A DNA stretch of 64,000 nt from Dichetophora obliterata. Its lineage: Eukaryota; Arthropoda; Insecta; Diptera; Sciomyzidae. This document shows, one piece after another, positions 20,538 through 32,246 of the stretch. Made by a program: the position numbers and the translations under genes. The stretch spans positions 300,388,208-300,452,207 of the forward strand of contig OY986435.1 of assembly GCA_963920525.1 (NCBI GenBank). Direction: 5' to 3'. The notes under the pieces were generated by a model. It did no database searches. It was not told the DNA's origin and saw only the letters and a program-made list of their open reading frames with translations. Each line of letters starts with the position of its first letter. Position 1 is the stretch's first letter.

Positions 20538-21435
20538 GTGGCAAATGTCCAGCCGGTACCTAAAAAGGGTGATGCCACGAACCCTGCAAACTATCGGCCC
20601 ATTGCAATATGCTCTACGCTTTCCAAAGTTTTGGAGTGCATAATAAACTTCAACGTTGTGAACTATCTGGAGCACAACCAACTGCTCAGTGATCGTCTGT
20701 ATGGTTTTTCCGTAGGGAAAGGGCTCACTCTACTGGTGATCTTAGGGCGTTCTAAACCGAAGAATGGAATAAATGCGTTCACTTCACTGAGAGCAGGGTT
20801 GTTGCTCTGGATATTTCAAAAGCGTTCGACAGAATGTGGCATAAAGCGCTCGTGTCAAAACTTGTTGCATATGATTTTGGTGGTAACTTTGCTCGATGGA
20901 TCACGTGTTTCCTCAAGTACAGAATGATTCGTGTCGTAGTTGACGGTATTTCGTCCGAGAAGTACGCCATCAACGCAGGAGTACCACAGGGTTCAATCCT
21001 ATCGCCCACCTTGTTACTAGTTTTTATCAACGACCTGCTTTCGTTGACGCATAACCCAATACATTCGTTAGCGGGCGACAGCAGCATTTGTCATTCATAT
21101 TCATTCAAAAAACGCCCAAGCTCTATGGAGATTGAGAGAAAGAGACAAAATATGAACGAAAATATATCGATCCAATCTGATCTTCGTTGGAATGATCATG
21201 TGTCGAAAGAAGCGGGCAAGTGCCTAGGTTTTCTAAAACGGTGCAAAAAATATTTCACTTCAGCTAATCTTCAATAACCCTCATATATAAGGTCGAAAAT
21301 GGAGTACAATTCGCACATTTATTTGGAGCTTCTGGATCGAATTCAACGTTGTGCGATATATTTGATAGGGGATGAAAGTATTTCATCCTCGCTAAACTCT
21401 CTTGTGCATCGACGTAATGTTGGTTGCAAATTTAA
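20538..21435 (+). pseudogene. Non-LTR retrotransposon (LINE) reverse transcriptase fragment
   Basis: Shifting frames give PVPKKGDATNPANYRPIAIC, LEHNQLLSDRLYGF, VALDISKAFDRMWHKAL, then RVVVDGISSEKYAINAGVPQ, GSILSPTLLLVFINDLL, and downstream SDLRWNDHVSKEAGKCLGFL and MEYNSHIYLELLDRIQR. This is the finger-palm region of a jockey/R1-type LINE ORF2. The catalytic (F/Y)ADD motif is replaced by LAGD, part of the thumb is deleted, and there are at least two frameshifts. It reverse-transcribed the LINE RNA at the target; now dead. The copy is truncated at both ends, with no tail visible. Confidence 0.85.
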
Positions 21436-21439
21436 AACA

Positions 21440-24400
21440 AAAACAGTTCTCGATAATTTGTGTTGAAACATTTAACACGCTCAAAACAAAATTGATCAAT
21501 AAAAGCTTGATGAAAGTTCTATCAAGGGCTGAAATGGCCCATATGTATATTTATATATATTTTTATTGTTAAATCGATAGCTTGCGAGATATCTAAAATG
21601 AACTGTACTTATTGAACGATTTGACGGAAACTCCGATCCATTTTATATAAGAAATGAATAGTTGCATTTAAGTCACACACGATTTGTCTACATCTGTAAA
21701 TTACTGTTATGAGCAAAAAAATTATTGACAGAAAATTAAGCAAAAAAAACTATGTCTGATTTATAATTAAAAAGCTTTAGTAATAAAACACAACACAATA
21801 AAACAAACAGTATCAAAACATAATAAAACAAAACATATGTAAACAAAGCAATATCAATTAAATATCAATTAAAATTAAAGATTAAAGTGCTAATACCAAA
21901 TATATTAATAAATATACATATTAATTAGTGCTAAGCTGAGAAAAGTTAAGGCTTGCTGGAAATAGTCAAATATTTAGCGAAATTTATGATTAACTAGCTC
22001 AAGTAGCAGTGTGTGTGATTTTGTGGTGGTGTGTGTAAAATGTTGCTCAATAAATAATAACACAATAGTCAGAATTACAAAACTGTTTGTAAACATGCCA
22101 TAAGCATAGTAATTTATAATTAATTACATTCTATTAAATAAATCAACAAAACGCACTTGTATAGTAGCTATTTATACAAACAAAACCTATACAAACAAAC
22201 ATTTGCTGAGCATACATATAAATTTACGCTGTCCTTAAGCCTTAGAACCCGGTAATAAAACACCAGACTTAAGCTGTGTGTTTAACTGTTGTTGGCCAAA
22301 TATTGTAACCTTTGCATAGTTGTGGCGTGCCATGTTTGTGATCGGCCGGGTTTGCGCTAATATTGCAACACATTTAATCACACACACACACACACATACG
22401 TAAACTACTAAATAATCTGTTTTAAGCACTTGGTACACGACTGGAACGCTTAACGCTGTAATTTTCTTTATGCTGAATCAACATTTGTTCCCTCTCCTTG
22501 CACGCTCTCAAAATGCGGTAATCTTGTCCTCATTAATCAAATGTAATTACCTCACTTAGACGTGGTGCATTTTTCGCTTACCGCGTCTATGATGGCTGCT
22601 GCTTGCTGGCTCTCGTGCGAGTCTACCAGCAAAATTCTGTTCGCTTGGGAGGGTAACCCAAAAATCATAGCACACGCTTATCGTTGGTGCTGTTGCGGCG
22701 TGATTTGTGTGATTTGCTGCATTACCAATATTTTCGCTCTTGTTGCTATTACTTAACTCACTGCTTGTTTAGTTAAAGATTTATTCCGGTAGTTAGCACA
22801 AATTGTTATCAGCATACTTAAAACATTAATTTATGGTAGGTTCATTGAACCTTTATAATAACTCTCTAGCTAGAAATTGAAACTACTACTGCGAATGAAC
22901 TCTGAGATGTCTTGAGTTGAATATTTTTAAAAATCTCTAAAGCATACCGTACACTTACAAATTTATTGAATAACTGAGTTGCGAGCTGAGTTTATGCTCG
23001 GTCGCACACAATTCAATTGACTAGAAAGACTTAGCATTCAATCGTCATTATGAAGTTGGATTTTGACAGTTTTCATCCACTTTCAGTCCGACAGTTAATT
23101 ATTGCAGTGAAACTCTTTTAGCGCCGTGGTGATTTTAAACTCGATGAAACGAAAACGACATGTATTTCATTACAAAAATCAAAAGCAAGCAACAGTACAA
23201 ACCACAGCGGTGTAATGGACTGTACTGTGTACTGTACTGTACCACTAAGCGTAGTATGTACACAAACTAATTTCAAAGACACTGAACGTTGCAGTTGCTG
23301 TTGAACTGTCGGACAATATACTGCATGTTTATGTAAAACGAAACGAATAATGAACGTGGTGCAAGACACGGTAAGCAATACATTTTTTCATATAAAACAA
23401 ATTACTGCTCGTTTCTTTCACGACGCACAGAGGAGTATTTAGTCTTTTTTTTTTTTTGCTTAAAATTCAAAAAACCAAATGGAAGCTAGGAACTTTTTTT
23501 GAATACCGGTTTTAAGTTAATAAATTCTACGTCACAAGCAAAAAATAATACTTTAAGAGTACTAGTTCAAAATTTACAAGCTGTCAAACTTAACTTTTTT
23601 TTGCTTTTGAATATATGGTAATGCCCTGGTTTTATGCGTTTATTTTTGTTCATCCTCTCAAATTTTCATAAATTTTCTATGAATAGTTTAAGAGAAAATC
23701 TTTTTTTTTATAAAGGGACTCAAAAAAACTTCTAAGTCTATTTGCAAGGAAACAAACTATTTTTTTTTTTTTTTTTTGCAAAAATTTGTATGCCATTATT
23801 TTCTACTACTAAATAGACTGTATTCCTGTAAATACTTTTAATTTCTATCACAACATTGAAAAACATGAGCTCACTTGGAAAATTTCTACCCTATATTTAG
23901 AATCACTAATTTGTAATACATTGATAAAATTTTTAAAGAACTAAATGTTCATTTACCGACCTTTTGCTTCAACTTAAAAAATTATTATTGTGGTCTTAAG
24001 GTCCGAAATTTTTTTACTAATACTCCGAGTCTTAAAGTGTATTTTTTAAGTATATTATTAAAGTATATTTTGACTTTAATAATAAAATATACATTATTTT
24101 ATTATATAAAATGTATTAAAAAACATTTAAAAAAAACTTATAAAATACAAAAAAAAGCATACACTAAAGGAATTTTATATAAGATGAGTTTTTTTGCAAT
24201 TTTATTTTTGATTCGTGCACTTTTTCAAAAACAAGGCAGAAGACACTCTCAAAAGTTTATCTATGTATTGCAAATTAGTGATACAGGATCTGATAGTTGA
24301 CACATTTTTCGTAAATTCATATTTTAAGAGCATGATATCTGCAGACCGGAATTTGTTTTAATGCATTTTTTACGTAATGGTTTTAAAGAGTATTTAAACA

Positions 24401-25470
24401 AGAATTTAAAAAAACAAAATTATGTAATTTTGAAAAAATGTAACTTCCAAAAATATTCTGAAATATGAAATGCCTTGTGAAATATTTTCCAAGTCTGGTA
24501 ATATTTGTACCAAATATTATTCTAACAATTCCCTAACATAAAATTGCTTATATCAAGCATCATTCAAAAATGTTCTAGCTTCTTGTAGCTAGTTCCAAAC
24601 ATTTTTCAAATATTTCCTAGCAACATTGAGTCTAAATAAATGCTCGCAGAAGTCGCAAGTGCATTAAATATAGTAAATAAAATATACATTTATTTTCTAT
24701 AACCGAATTGATGCAAGCTTTTCCGGTATATTGACTGCGTTAATTCCAATTACTTCTATATTATTTAAAATATATTTAAGTACATCAACAAAATTAATGC
24801 ATATAATATATATTTCTTCAAACATAGAGGAATAAGTACATATGTTGACCAATTTACCACTGCACCAACTCTGCCATCGAAAACATATATACGCAGCGTG
24901 AGAACTTATTTAGATTAAATGCGACACACATAAAACCACATACATACAGTACCCTGCCATTGAATTATGAACGCTAGAAAAATTCCCAGTATATTAAAAA
25001 TTTGTTTGACTTTGACCCATTTGTCTCTGTTAAATAAGAAAATTTTTAATATATTTCTTACAACTATAATTTTACTTAACTTTTTTATTAATAGATTTCA
25101 ATCAAATTTAATTTTTAAATATTTTCTATAAATAATTTTATACTTGTGAGCAATTTGCAGTAAATAAAACAATTTTCTGCTTTATTTATTCTTAATTTAT
25201 ACCTACAGAAAATATCTTTAAATATTTTATATATTCAAAATTTGTTACAATTTTCGCTGCAAGTAAATTAATGCTGATCTGTTCGTTCATACATACTTCA
25301 AGTTCGTAGCATATTTGAAGCAAACAAAGCATATACGAAATATTATACTTACAGCAAGTCTATTATAAACGCTCCTTTTTTTAGTGTAGTCTCAATTTTT
25401 TTTTTAAGCACTTTTTTTCTTTCCAATTAGGCACAATCTCAAAAATTCCAATTCCATCCCTGGCGTGAGC
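21440..25470. other. Unassigned AT-rich DNA with homopolymer runs and a (CA)9 microsatellite
   Basis: A CA dinucleotide array lies at 22379-22396, and long T runs near 23445 and 23760. An impure TACTG array is near 23220-23245. Open frames such as 22562-22756 and 23118-23378 show no domain. This is one of the few longer stretches without visible transposon structure. Confidence 0.4.
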
Positions 25471-25475
25471 ATATT

Positions 25476-25847
25476 GGCCGCATTCAGCGTAGGCAACAGT
25501 TGGTCACTATTGTGTAAAAATTCGCTGAATGGTAAAATTTTGGTAGCGCTCACTCAAACTGATCAGGTAGCAGACGCGATTTAATCGAGCGAAAAAATTC
25601 TATGCTACATAAACACCACTGTTGAGTTATCTGTCAGGTGTTGCTACTGACGCTGTTAAAGTAACCGTTATAGAAAGACTGTTAAAGAAATCTTTGTAGT
25701 TGAATTAAATTTACATAAAGATCATATATAATTGAATAAAATCTTATTTCTGACGTGTAGAGCAGCAACACATTCAAAGAAAACCATCGCTTACTAAGGT
25801 AGCGCTACCAATACAGTTCACAACAGTTTTCTGCGCTGAATGCGGCC
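25476..25847. mobile_element. 372-bp MITE with GGCCGCATTCAGCG termini
   Basis: Exact 14-bp inverted ends at 25476-25489 and 25834-25847, flanked by ATT on both sides (25473-25475 and 25848-25850). A 3-bp duplication suits PIF/Harbinger-type elements. Subterminal matches continue with AACAGTT and GGTAGCGCT blocks. Non-coding. A related fragment occurs at 58795-58979 and an isolated end near 36457-36475. Confidence 0.75.
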
Positions 25848-25850
25848 ATT

Positions 25851-27700
25851 GACGACAGATGATAGACATCTGATTGTGAAAATGTTGTGGAATAAGCCAC
25901 GTTCCAGCGTTTTTGACAATTTCTTGGCATTTAATCACTTCAAATCACTTAGCTTTAAGCCAATTTAAATCACAAAAATTCACAACACATTTCTAATTGA
26001 CAAGTTTTGTTAGTTGCTCTGGTTTTGTTCGTAAAAGACTACCCACCTCAAGGTACCCACCTCAAGAGAGAATATTATCTACTAACACTACCTTGCACAC
26101 ACTATTTGATCAAGTTGTCAACTTAATGAGTTGTGTACGAAAAATCAAGAAATTTAAAATTCTCTTCAACCGACTCAACAACTGTCAAATAGATCAACAA
26201 CTGCGCCACCAGTATTGTCAACTTTTCAATTCTAAAATCCACCAAAAGGGCGAAAAATGCGCTTTTTCCCCAAAAATGCACCAGACTTCTTAGAATTTTT
26301 AAAATATAAAACCCCAAATTAAATTCGAAAACTAAATTATATTCTGATTAATACAAATTTAAAATACTTAAACAAATCTAGTGAAACGAATCTAACACAA
26401 AAAATTACTATTGTTTTCATATACTTGTACCATTAAATCACATCTTGAGATCAATTTGCATATAATATTAAGGCACAAACAAAGGCACATTTGATCCCTC
26501 CGAAATTAAAAAAAGCACAAAAAATGCACCAAACCTAATTTTTCTTGCGCCAAAATTTTCAAAATGCACTAAATCTGGTGGGGAAAAGCACCAAATTTGC
26601 CACAGTGTTCACCACACAGTGATTTTCTGATAGCTCGAAATTGTTTCGAAATTGGTGGGTGAGTTGATAAGTGCTTTACGGATGTCTTTTTAACATGAAA
26701 CTAAAAAAAAAATTTATTGAAGATTCTATATAAGTTCAAATAAAATGTAGTGATATTGTATAAACCGACTGGTGCACATTTTAATGTAACCCTTCGTTAC
26801 AATTAACGAGATAAATAAGAGATAAATAACATGTACACCTTTAAAAGTCGCAAGCAGCTCAACAGCAGCAACCCGTAATTTATTTCGTTGAATTAAAGCT
26901 TGAGCTGCACCCAAACAAGCAAATACAAAATAATTACACACACGCACATGTAAGTTCCTTTGTAATTACACATATACTATCTATATGTAAGGATATGCAT
27001 CACACATATGCTTGCCAGCAACTGTCAACAGCTATCATTGCGAATGCAACCTACAGACTTGAACTTTTGCGACAATCCAATGTGACGTCTATAAACGAGC
27101 AGCCACCGAACGAGTTAAGACGTAGGACGTTATAAGGACGCTGCCAGAAAACGCCTCGAAGGAGCTGGCATTTCCTGTTAGTCGACAAATAACAGAATGA
27201 TGCAGAAGTTCTTAATTAATTGCCTAATGACTTTGGCACCAACAATCCTTGACAACGAGCACAGGACCTGCACACAGTCTTAAAGGAGCTCGATGGTTGA
27301 TGAATGTTATTTTACGTTTTACAACACATTGCACCAAACAATGTTGACAACATATAACATACCTTTGTGCAATGTTAGCATATATGTGAACCTGTGTTAA
27401 GATATGTAATCGGAAGTAATCTCACACATATAAACGTATACTACTCGCAACGGCTAATTAAGATAATCATACACACACATATATGTATATCCTCAAAATT
27501 TAAGCTTCGTAAAGCTTAGCTCTGAAACATGCCGGTAAATTTTATAAATTCATTTGTTAGTCAAGTTAGAGTATAAGGGATTTTTTGCTGAATCCAAAAA
27601 TGTATAATTGTAATTAAGATCTCTAACTGGATAATTAAGCTTGAACGATTCCATTTGAATTTAAGAGGAAAAACTAATGAATTAATTGTGATCTGTTTAA
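25851..27700. other. Unassigned DNA
   Basis: No gene recognised. A 14-bp unit is duplicated head to tail at 26040-26066 (TACCCACCTCAAGG). Near 26240-26600 phrases such as AATGCACCA and GGGGAAAAGCACC recur, possibly the ends of an old element. 27030-27290 is less AT-rich but has no sustained open frame. Confidence 0.35.
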
Positions 27701-27705
27701 ATTTA

Positions 27706-27791
27706 CATGAATTTAATTGCGAGCTTAAGATCATGTAAGTTTTCGAAGATTCGTCAACTTACGTGATCTAAGGCTCGCAATTAAGTTCATG
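27706..27791. repeat. Imperfect 36-bp palindrome with 14-nt loop
   Basis: The arms (27706-27741 and 27756-27791) start CATGAATTTAATTGCGAGC and pair at about 31-32 of 36 positions. The stem is long enough for a precursor-type RNA hairpin or the core of a MITE. Flanks show only weak further pairing. No neighbouring gene. Confidence 0.7.
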
Positions 27792-28429
27792 GCAAAATTA
27801 ATTTTTTTAATTTAGTCTAACGAAATGAAATTAAATGATTTTTGCTAGCACACAGGCTATGTTTCTAAGTGCATTCCCCTTTTAAATCATTTTAGAAAAT
27901 AGATTGAAAAAGATATTTCGTGACAAATCGTATTTAAAATTACAAACTATTATAGTATTTACCCTAGGACGCAGCTCAGGAGTTCTCCAAACTAGTCGAG
28001 GAAAACTTTCGATAGTCAGGACTATCAAAAGTATCACTTGCGAGTGTGGGTTGGTTGTCATAATGTCTATGGTTGTACCAAAAATATAACAAACAAACTT
28101 CTATAAGATTAGAAAATTCAAAGATTCCACATCTGCATAGCTTGCGATAAGAGGTCAGCGAAACCATCGGCACACTGTGGTTCGATCTGGCATTTCTCGT
28201 TGCAAAAACCATAACTTCTTAACGAGTTGAAAACTGAAAAATTGTTCAGATCACCATTCCTCTCACGTTTCCCACTCAATTTGTTTTTTATTAAATTAAA
28301 ACAAACTAAACTAAAAACAAATAAAATCAAATTATTAAACAAATTAAATTTGTATTTCATAAAAAAATTTCATATTATAAAAAAATTTAAAACGTGTGAA
28401 CACTTATGTCCATAAGCTAGCAGTTCTTG

Positions 28430-29240
28430 CTTTTGCCTAACTACTTCATGATTTTTTTATGGTTTGTATTCTGTTCAACATGCTTTTTACAAAATTTTCC
28501 AAGGTGTCAGGACTAATTGTTTGCCATGCTAGTAAGGCTCGTTCTTGAAGTTTATTCATATCCTTTGGTCTATTGTTTTTTGCGAATATTTATATTTTTA
28601 GGATGGCCCAAAGTTATTCGATGGTATTCATATCAGGGGATAGTGCTGGCCAATCTGGAAGTTTGCTCCCATTTTCATTGAATCACCTCTTTTAGCCGAG
28701 TGCTTCGGATCGTTATCCGACATTATGACATCATCCTGCCCCTGTTCTACCTTAAATATATCCAAACTAAGGGAATACGAGTCTTCCGAAGTATTAATAA
28801 AATCCGTGGACTTTATTTTGCCATCGATTTGTCGCAGTACTCAGACTTAATTGCCACGAAAGCATACACAAAATATCATTTCACACTCTCCAAATTTAAA
28901 TGTCTAACAAATTTTTTGCTCTTGAAGCCCACATACACCCATCTGACCCAACACGGTTTCTTTCAATTTAATCTGACCATGTTACCTTCATCCAATCATC
29001 AACGGTAAAGTGCTCACACATTTTTCGAAAAAATATCTTTGCTTTCTGTTTTTATCAGTTCAAAGGGGACTCCTCACTTTTGTTCTAGGAGAAATTCCTT
29101 ATTTCTTTAGGCTCCTTTAGGATTCTTGTCATTGACCTCATTCCAAGTTCCAGTTTAACGACCTGATTGGTCTCCACTGCAGTATTTGTATCCCCAGTGA
29201 CAATTAAACGCCTGGCTCAGCGCACTACGCCTGGAGATAA
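28430..29240 (-). pseudogene. Tc1-like transposase remnant
   Basis: On the minus strand scattered frames read RRLIVTGDTNTAVETNQVV, VDDWMKVTWSD (first Asp), then DWPALSPDMNTIE*LWAILK with the last Glu of a DD34E triad, and RALLAWQTISPDTLENFVKS at the C-terminus, ending at a stop near 28440. Multiple stops and frameshifts are present. No paired inverted ends were found. It is a different Tc1 lineage from the 2.3-3.5 kb element and more decayed. Confidence 0.75.
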
Positions 29241-29311
29241 CTTCATGTACTACTGCCACCTTGGAGCAAGCACATTAGTCTACTTTATTATTTTATTAAA
29301 AAATTTCTTTA

Positions 29312-29345
29312 TCTATACTTCTATCTATTATATAAAAGGCTTCTC
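29312..29345 (+). mobile_element. Helitron-like 5' terminus
   Basis: TCTATACTTCTATCTATTAT followed by ATAAAAGGCTTCTCACG, after an A. It matches the start seen at 31934 (TCTATACTATTATATAAAAG) and the defined Helitron-like 5' end at 12512. The rest of the element cannot be delimited. Confidence 0.4.
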
Positions 29346-29484
29346 ACGTATCTGCAACGACGCTAAACTTAAAAACTACTGAACCGATCTTAGCAATTCT
29401 TCACTAATATAAATCTACATGTAAGTGCCCAAGTACCCAAGTAGCCATCTACCAATCTACTCTAGCTGACCCCCTGACTTGTTT

Positions 29485-30174
29485 GGGTAGATTGATTTCT
29501 TGCCAAATTGAGTACTTTTTCATGTGTTACCACCTTTTGCAAAAATAGGCAACAATTTATCTAAAAGCATCATATTAGCAACATTTGTTCGCAAGCTTAT
29601 ATCTTGAATAATAAAAAAAAATGCCATACCTCCTATTAACGCTCACAAATCAATAAAAACGCTATATTTTAGAAGAATTCAGTTGTATTAGACTAAAATT
29701 TTGTAATTCAGTTCATATGCTTACTGGCGGAAACTTTATTAAAAATGGGCGTGGTCGAACTATGTCTACGCCCCATTTTCGGGAGATAAGCGTGGAGTGA
29801 AGCAAAGAGCGCCAGATATAAGCCAAATTGAGCTGCAATTTTGGCAGTCAATTTTTTTCGAATTCACTCAAATCGATAAAAATGCTATGTTTAGGATGGT
29901 TTTGGTCGTATTAGACTAAAACTAAGTTATTTAGTGCAAAAAATTACTCGTATATAAAATAACTTTTTTTTACGCTCACTTAATGGCATAAATTTTTCGC
30001 ACATAAAATGACAAAAAAAAAAACTGGTGGCAATCCTCTTCCAACTGTCACTCATCTTTCACTAGCGACATAAACCGAAGAGTTGATCTCTTGCAGCAAT
30101 GCTCAAAACTATTCTACGAATTACTAAATTGCAATTTACGGTGCTCGCAATAATCAAAAGTACTCAATCTACCC
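29485..30174. mobile_element. 690-bp element with GGGTAGATTGA ends
   Basis: The left end GGGTAGATTGATTTC (29485) and GAGTACTTTT pair with the complement of AAAAGTACTCAATCTACCC ending at 30174; the left copy has about 16 extra bp. The interior holds repeated modules (AATCAATAAAAACGCTATAT at about 29650; AATCGATAAAAATGCTATGT at about 29872; GGGCGTGGTC phrases), also found at 37740-37925. Non-coding. Confidence 0.5.
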
Positions 30175-30186
30175 ATACCCAACTAG

Positions 30187-30226
30187 TGTGAATACCCCTA
30201 TCAGTCAGTGTGAATACCCCTATTGT
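30187..30226. repeat. Two short copies of GTGTGAATACCCCTAT
   Basis: GTGTGAATACCCCTATCAGTCA is followed by GTGTGAATACCCCTAT, about 22 bp apart. It resembles the outer end of the GTATTCAC-type MITEs (20402 and 44152), so these may be excision or insertion scars. Confidence 0.4.
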
Positions 30227-30319
30227 TTCTATTGCAGTGTCGGGTTGCCTTGCACATTTATTCTCTCCCATATTGAGTATGTATTAATGTGTGCTTTAAA
30301 GAGCATACTGAAAACAACC

Positions 30320-30466
30320 CAGTGGTAAATTAACACATGACGCAACCAAGTATTTCTTAAATCCAATATAGCTGCGAGGCCTGCGAGACCTGTCCACAAT
30401 TCTGAATTACAATTGCTTAGGCATGGCCGCTAAACAACTGATGTCACCTAACTTATATAAGTTCTG
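30320..30466. repeat. Dispersed repeat, copy B (partner at 8784-8905)
   Basis: CAGTGGTAAATTAACACATG, CATGGCCGCTAAACAACTGA and TGTCACCTAACTTA align with copy A. It is directly followed by the duplicated MITE at 30468. Confidence 0.6.
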
Positions 30467-30467
30467 T

Positions 30468-30877
30468 TTCCGTACTAACTTCAAGTAAAGTTCGAGTAAA
30501 GTTCAAGTAATAGAGAGTAACTTGATTATCTGTCAAAATTAGAATATTTATCAAAAAGTACGAAGACGACTTTAAGTAAGTTTCAAGCTGTTCACGCCTT
30601 TTGCAACAGAAAAAATTTATTGTTTCTTGAAATTGTTATTTTATTCGTATAAAAAACACTTTGTGCAAAATATATAAAATAATAATGCTTGCATTTCATG
30701 ATAGGAATCATTTTTATTTCACAAAACAATCAAAAATATTGATCTTATTATGTGACATTCAGCTGTTTGCAGCTTAAAATTCGTGCTCGAAGAAATTTTT
30801 GAAGTAAAGTTCAAGTAATTGTAATAGAGTAGAGAGTGACATTTTGGTTGTTCTTCCTCTCTCTCGAGCTTTAAAAA
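30468..30877. repeat. Direct repeat unit 1 of a tandemly duplicated MITE
   Basis: About 410 bp, nearly collinear with 30880-31290: TTCTGTTTCCGTACTAACTT, AGAGAGTAACTTGATTATCT, CACAAAACAATCAAAAATAT, TCAGCTGTTTGCAGC and TTGGTTGTTCTTCCTCTCTC recur in order. It lacks the inverted right terminus, which is present only after unit 2. Confidence 0.8.
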
Positions 30878-30879
30878 TA

Positions 30880-31348
30880 GGTCTGTTTCCGTGCTAGCTT
30901 CAAGTAAAGTTCAAGTAATAGAGAGTAACTTGATTATCTGTCAAAATGAGAATATTTATCAAAAAGTACGCAAACGACTTCAAGTAAGTTTCAAACTGTT
31001 CACGCCTTTTTGCAACAGAAAAAATATATTGTTGCTTGAAATTTTTAGTTTATTCGTATAAACAACACTTTGTGCAAAATATATAAAATAATAATACTTG
31101 CATTTAATGATAGGAATGCTTTTTATTTCACAAAACAATCAAAAATATTGATCTTATTATTTGACATTCAGCTGTTTGCAGCTTAAAATTCGTGCTCTAA
31201 GAAATTTTTCAAGTAAAGTTCAAGTAATTGTAATAGAATAGAGACTGACATTTTGGTTGTTCTTCCTCTCTCTCTCAAGCTTGAAAAATGTGTAAAAAAA
31301 CGTTTTCAAGTAACTTCAAGTTACTTGAAGCGAGTACGGAAACAGACC
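30880..31348. mobile_element. 469-bp MITE with GGTCTGTTTCCGT ends (unit 2)
   Basis: Left end GGTCTGTTTCCGTGCTAGCT (30880) and right end the complement of GGTCTGTTTCCGTACTCGCT (ending 31348). TA flanks on both sides (30878-30879 and 31349-31350) suit a Tc1/mariner-type MITE. Subterminal TTCAAGTAA phrases recur at both ends. Non-coding. Confidence 0.75.
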
Positions 31349-31350
31349 TA

Positions 31351-31930
31351 TAGTAAACTGCTTTTTGACTTTTCTTTAAGACTTTAGGTGATTTTTTGTA
31401 CTCTGATTTATATTGCAAAATTAAATAAATGTGTAGTGGACGGGCTGCCAAAAGCAAACATACCGACAGACGGATATTGTGGAATACCGGTAAATAGAGG
31501 GACATGTAGAAATGCAGACGAATAGTTAAAAAAACAAATATTTTCGAGCTGGAACAAAAACTGACGTATGAATTTACAGTAAGGTGGAGCGAAAACTATT
31601 GATTTTTGACAATTTTATTTTGCCTGGCCGCTGTAAAGTTGAGAATGAATGTAAAACTTATAATAAAGTGTGTGCGCATTAGCTAATAGGTATTCCTTAG
31701 AAAGTACTGCTAGATGTGGTGTCAGGAAATTTATTAGTAAAATCTTTAATCTAAAATTATTGGAACAATTTATAACCCAAAACTACTAATTTTAAAACAT
31801 GATTTTAGAAAATTATATATCTTTCAAAAACTTTTTATTCGTGTTAAATAAAACAAAATGAAAATTTCGTTTTTTATATGAAACGAAAATAGATTCCTGA
31901 GGGAAAATATTATTGGGATATAGTACATCT
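31351..31930. other. Unassigned AT-rich DNA
   Basis: No recognisable element or gene. Confidence 0.35.
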
Positions 31931-31933
31931 ATA

Positions 31934-31975
31934 TCTATACTATTATATAAAAGGATACTCACGAAATCTTAAGCC
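31934..31975 (+). mobile_element. Helitron-like 5' terminus
   Basis: A|TCTATACTATTATATAAAAG then GATACTCACGAAATC, closely matching 29320-29345. The 3' end is not found before the Harbinger-like element at 32247, so this is a truncated copy or one whose end lies beyond that insertion. Confidence 0.4.
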
Positions 31976-32246
31976 AGACAAGCTCGGTAACCGCTGCAGG
32001 AGCATTCCATGAAAAAGGGGAACTCTGAACTGTTTTACAAATATGCATTTTTTTTATATATTATTGCACGTACATAGTGAGATTATGTTCTCCTCTAAAA
32101 TAATTTACAAAAGTTGTAGTGAGTATGTCTCATTTTTTGTAAATACCGTTATTTATTGAGAGTAACAACAAGTTGGATTTTTTCATTAGTCTTTACACAA
32201 CTTTTTGCTAGGTCGCTGCCGCTATTGTTTATCAGATAGAAACTAG

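Noticed and set aside
22562..22756. Small cysteine-rich membrane protein
   Set aside because: 64 codons without family motif; the region has no supporting features and the composition is compatible with chance.
28700..29008. 102-codon plus-strand open frame
   Set aside because: It is the complement of the Tc1 transposase remnant, whose minus-strand motifs (WMKVTWSD, SPDMNTIE) are recognisable.
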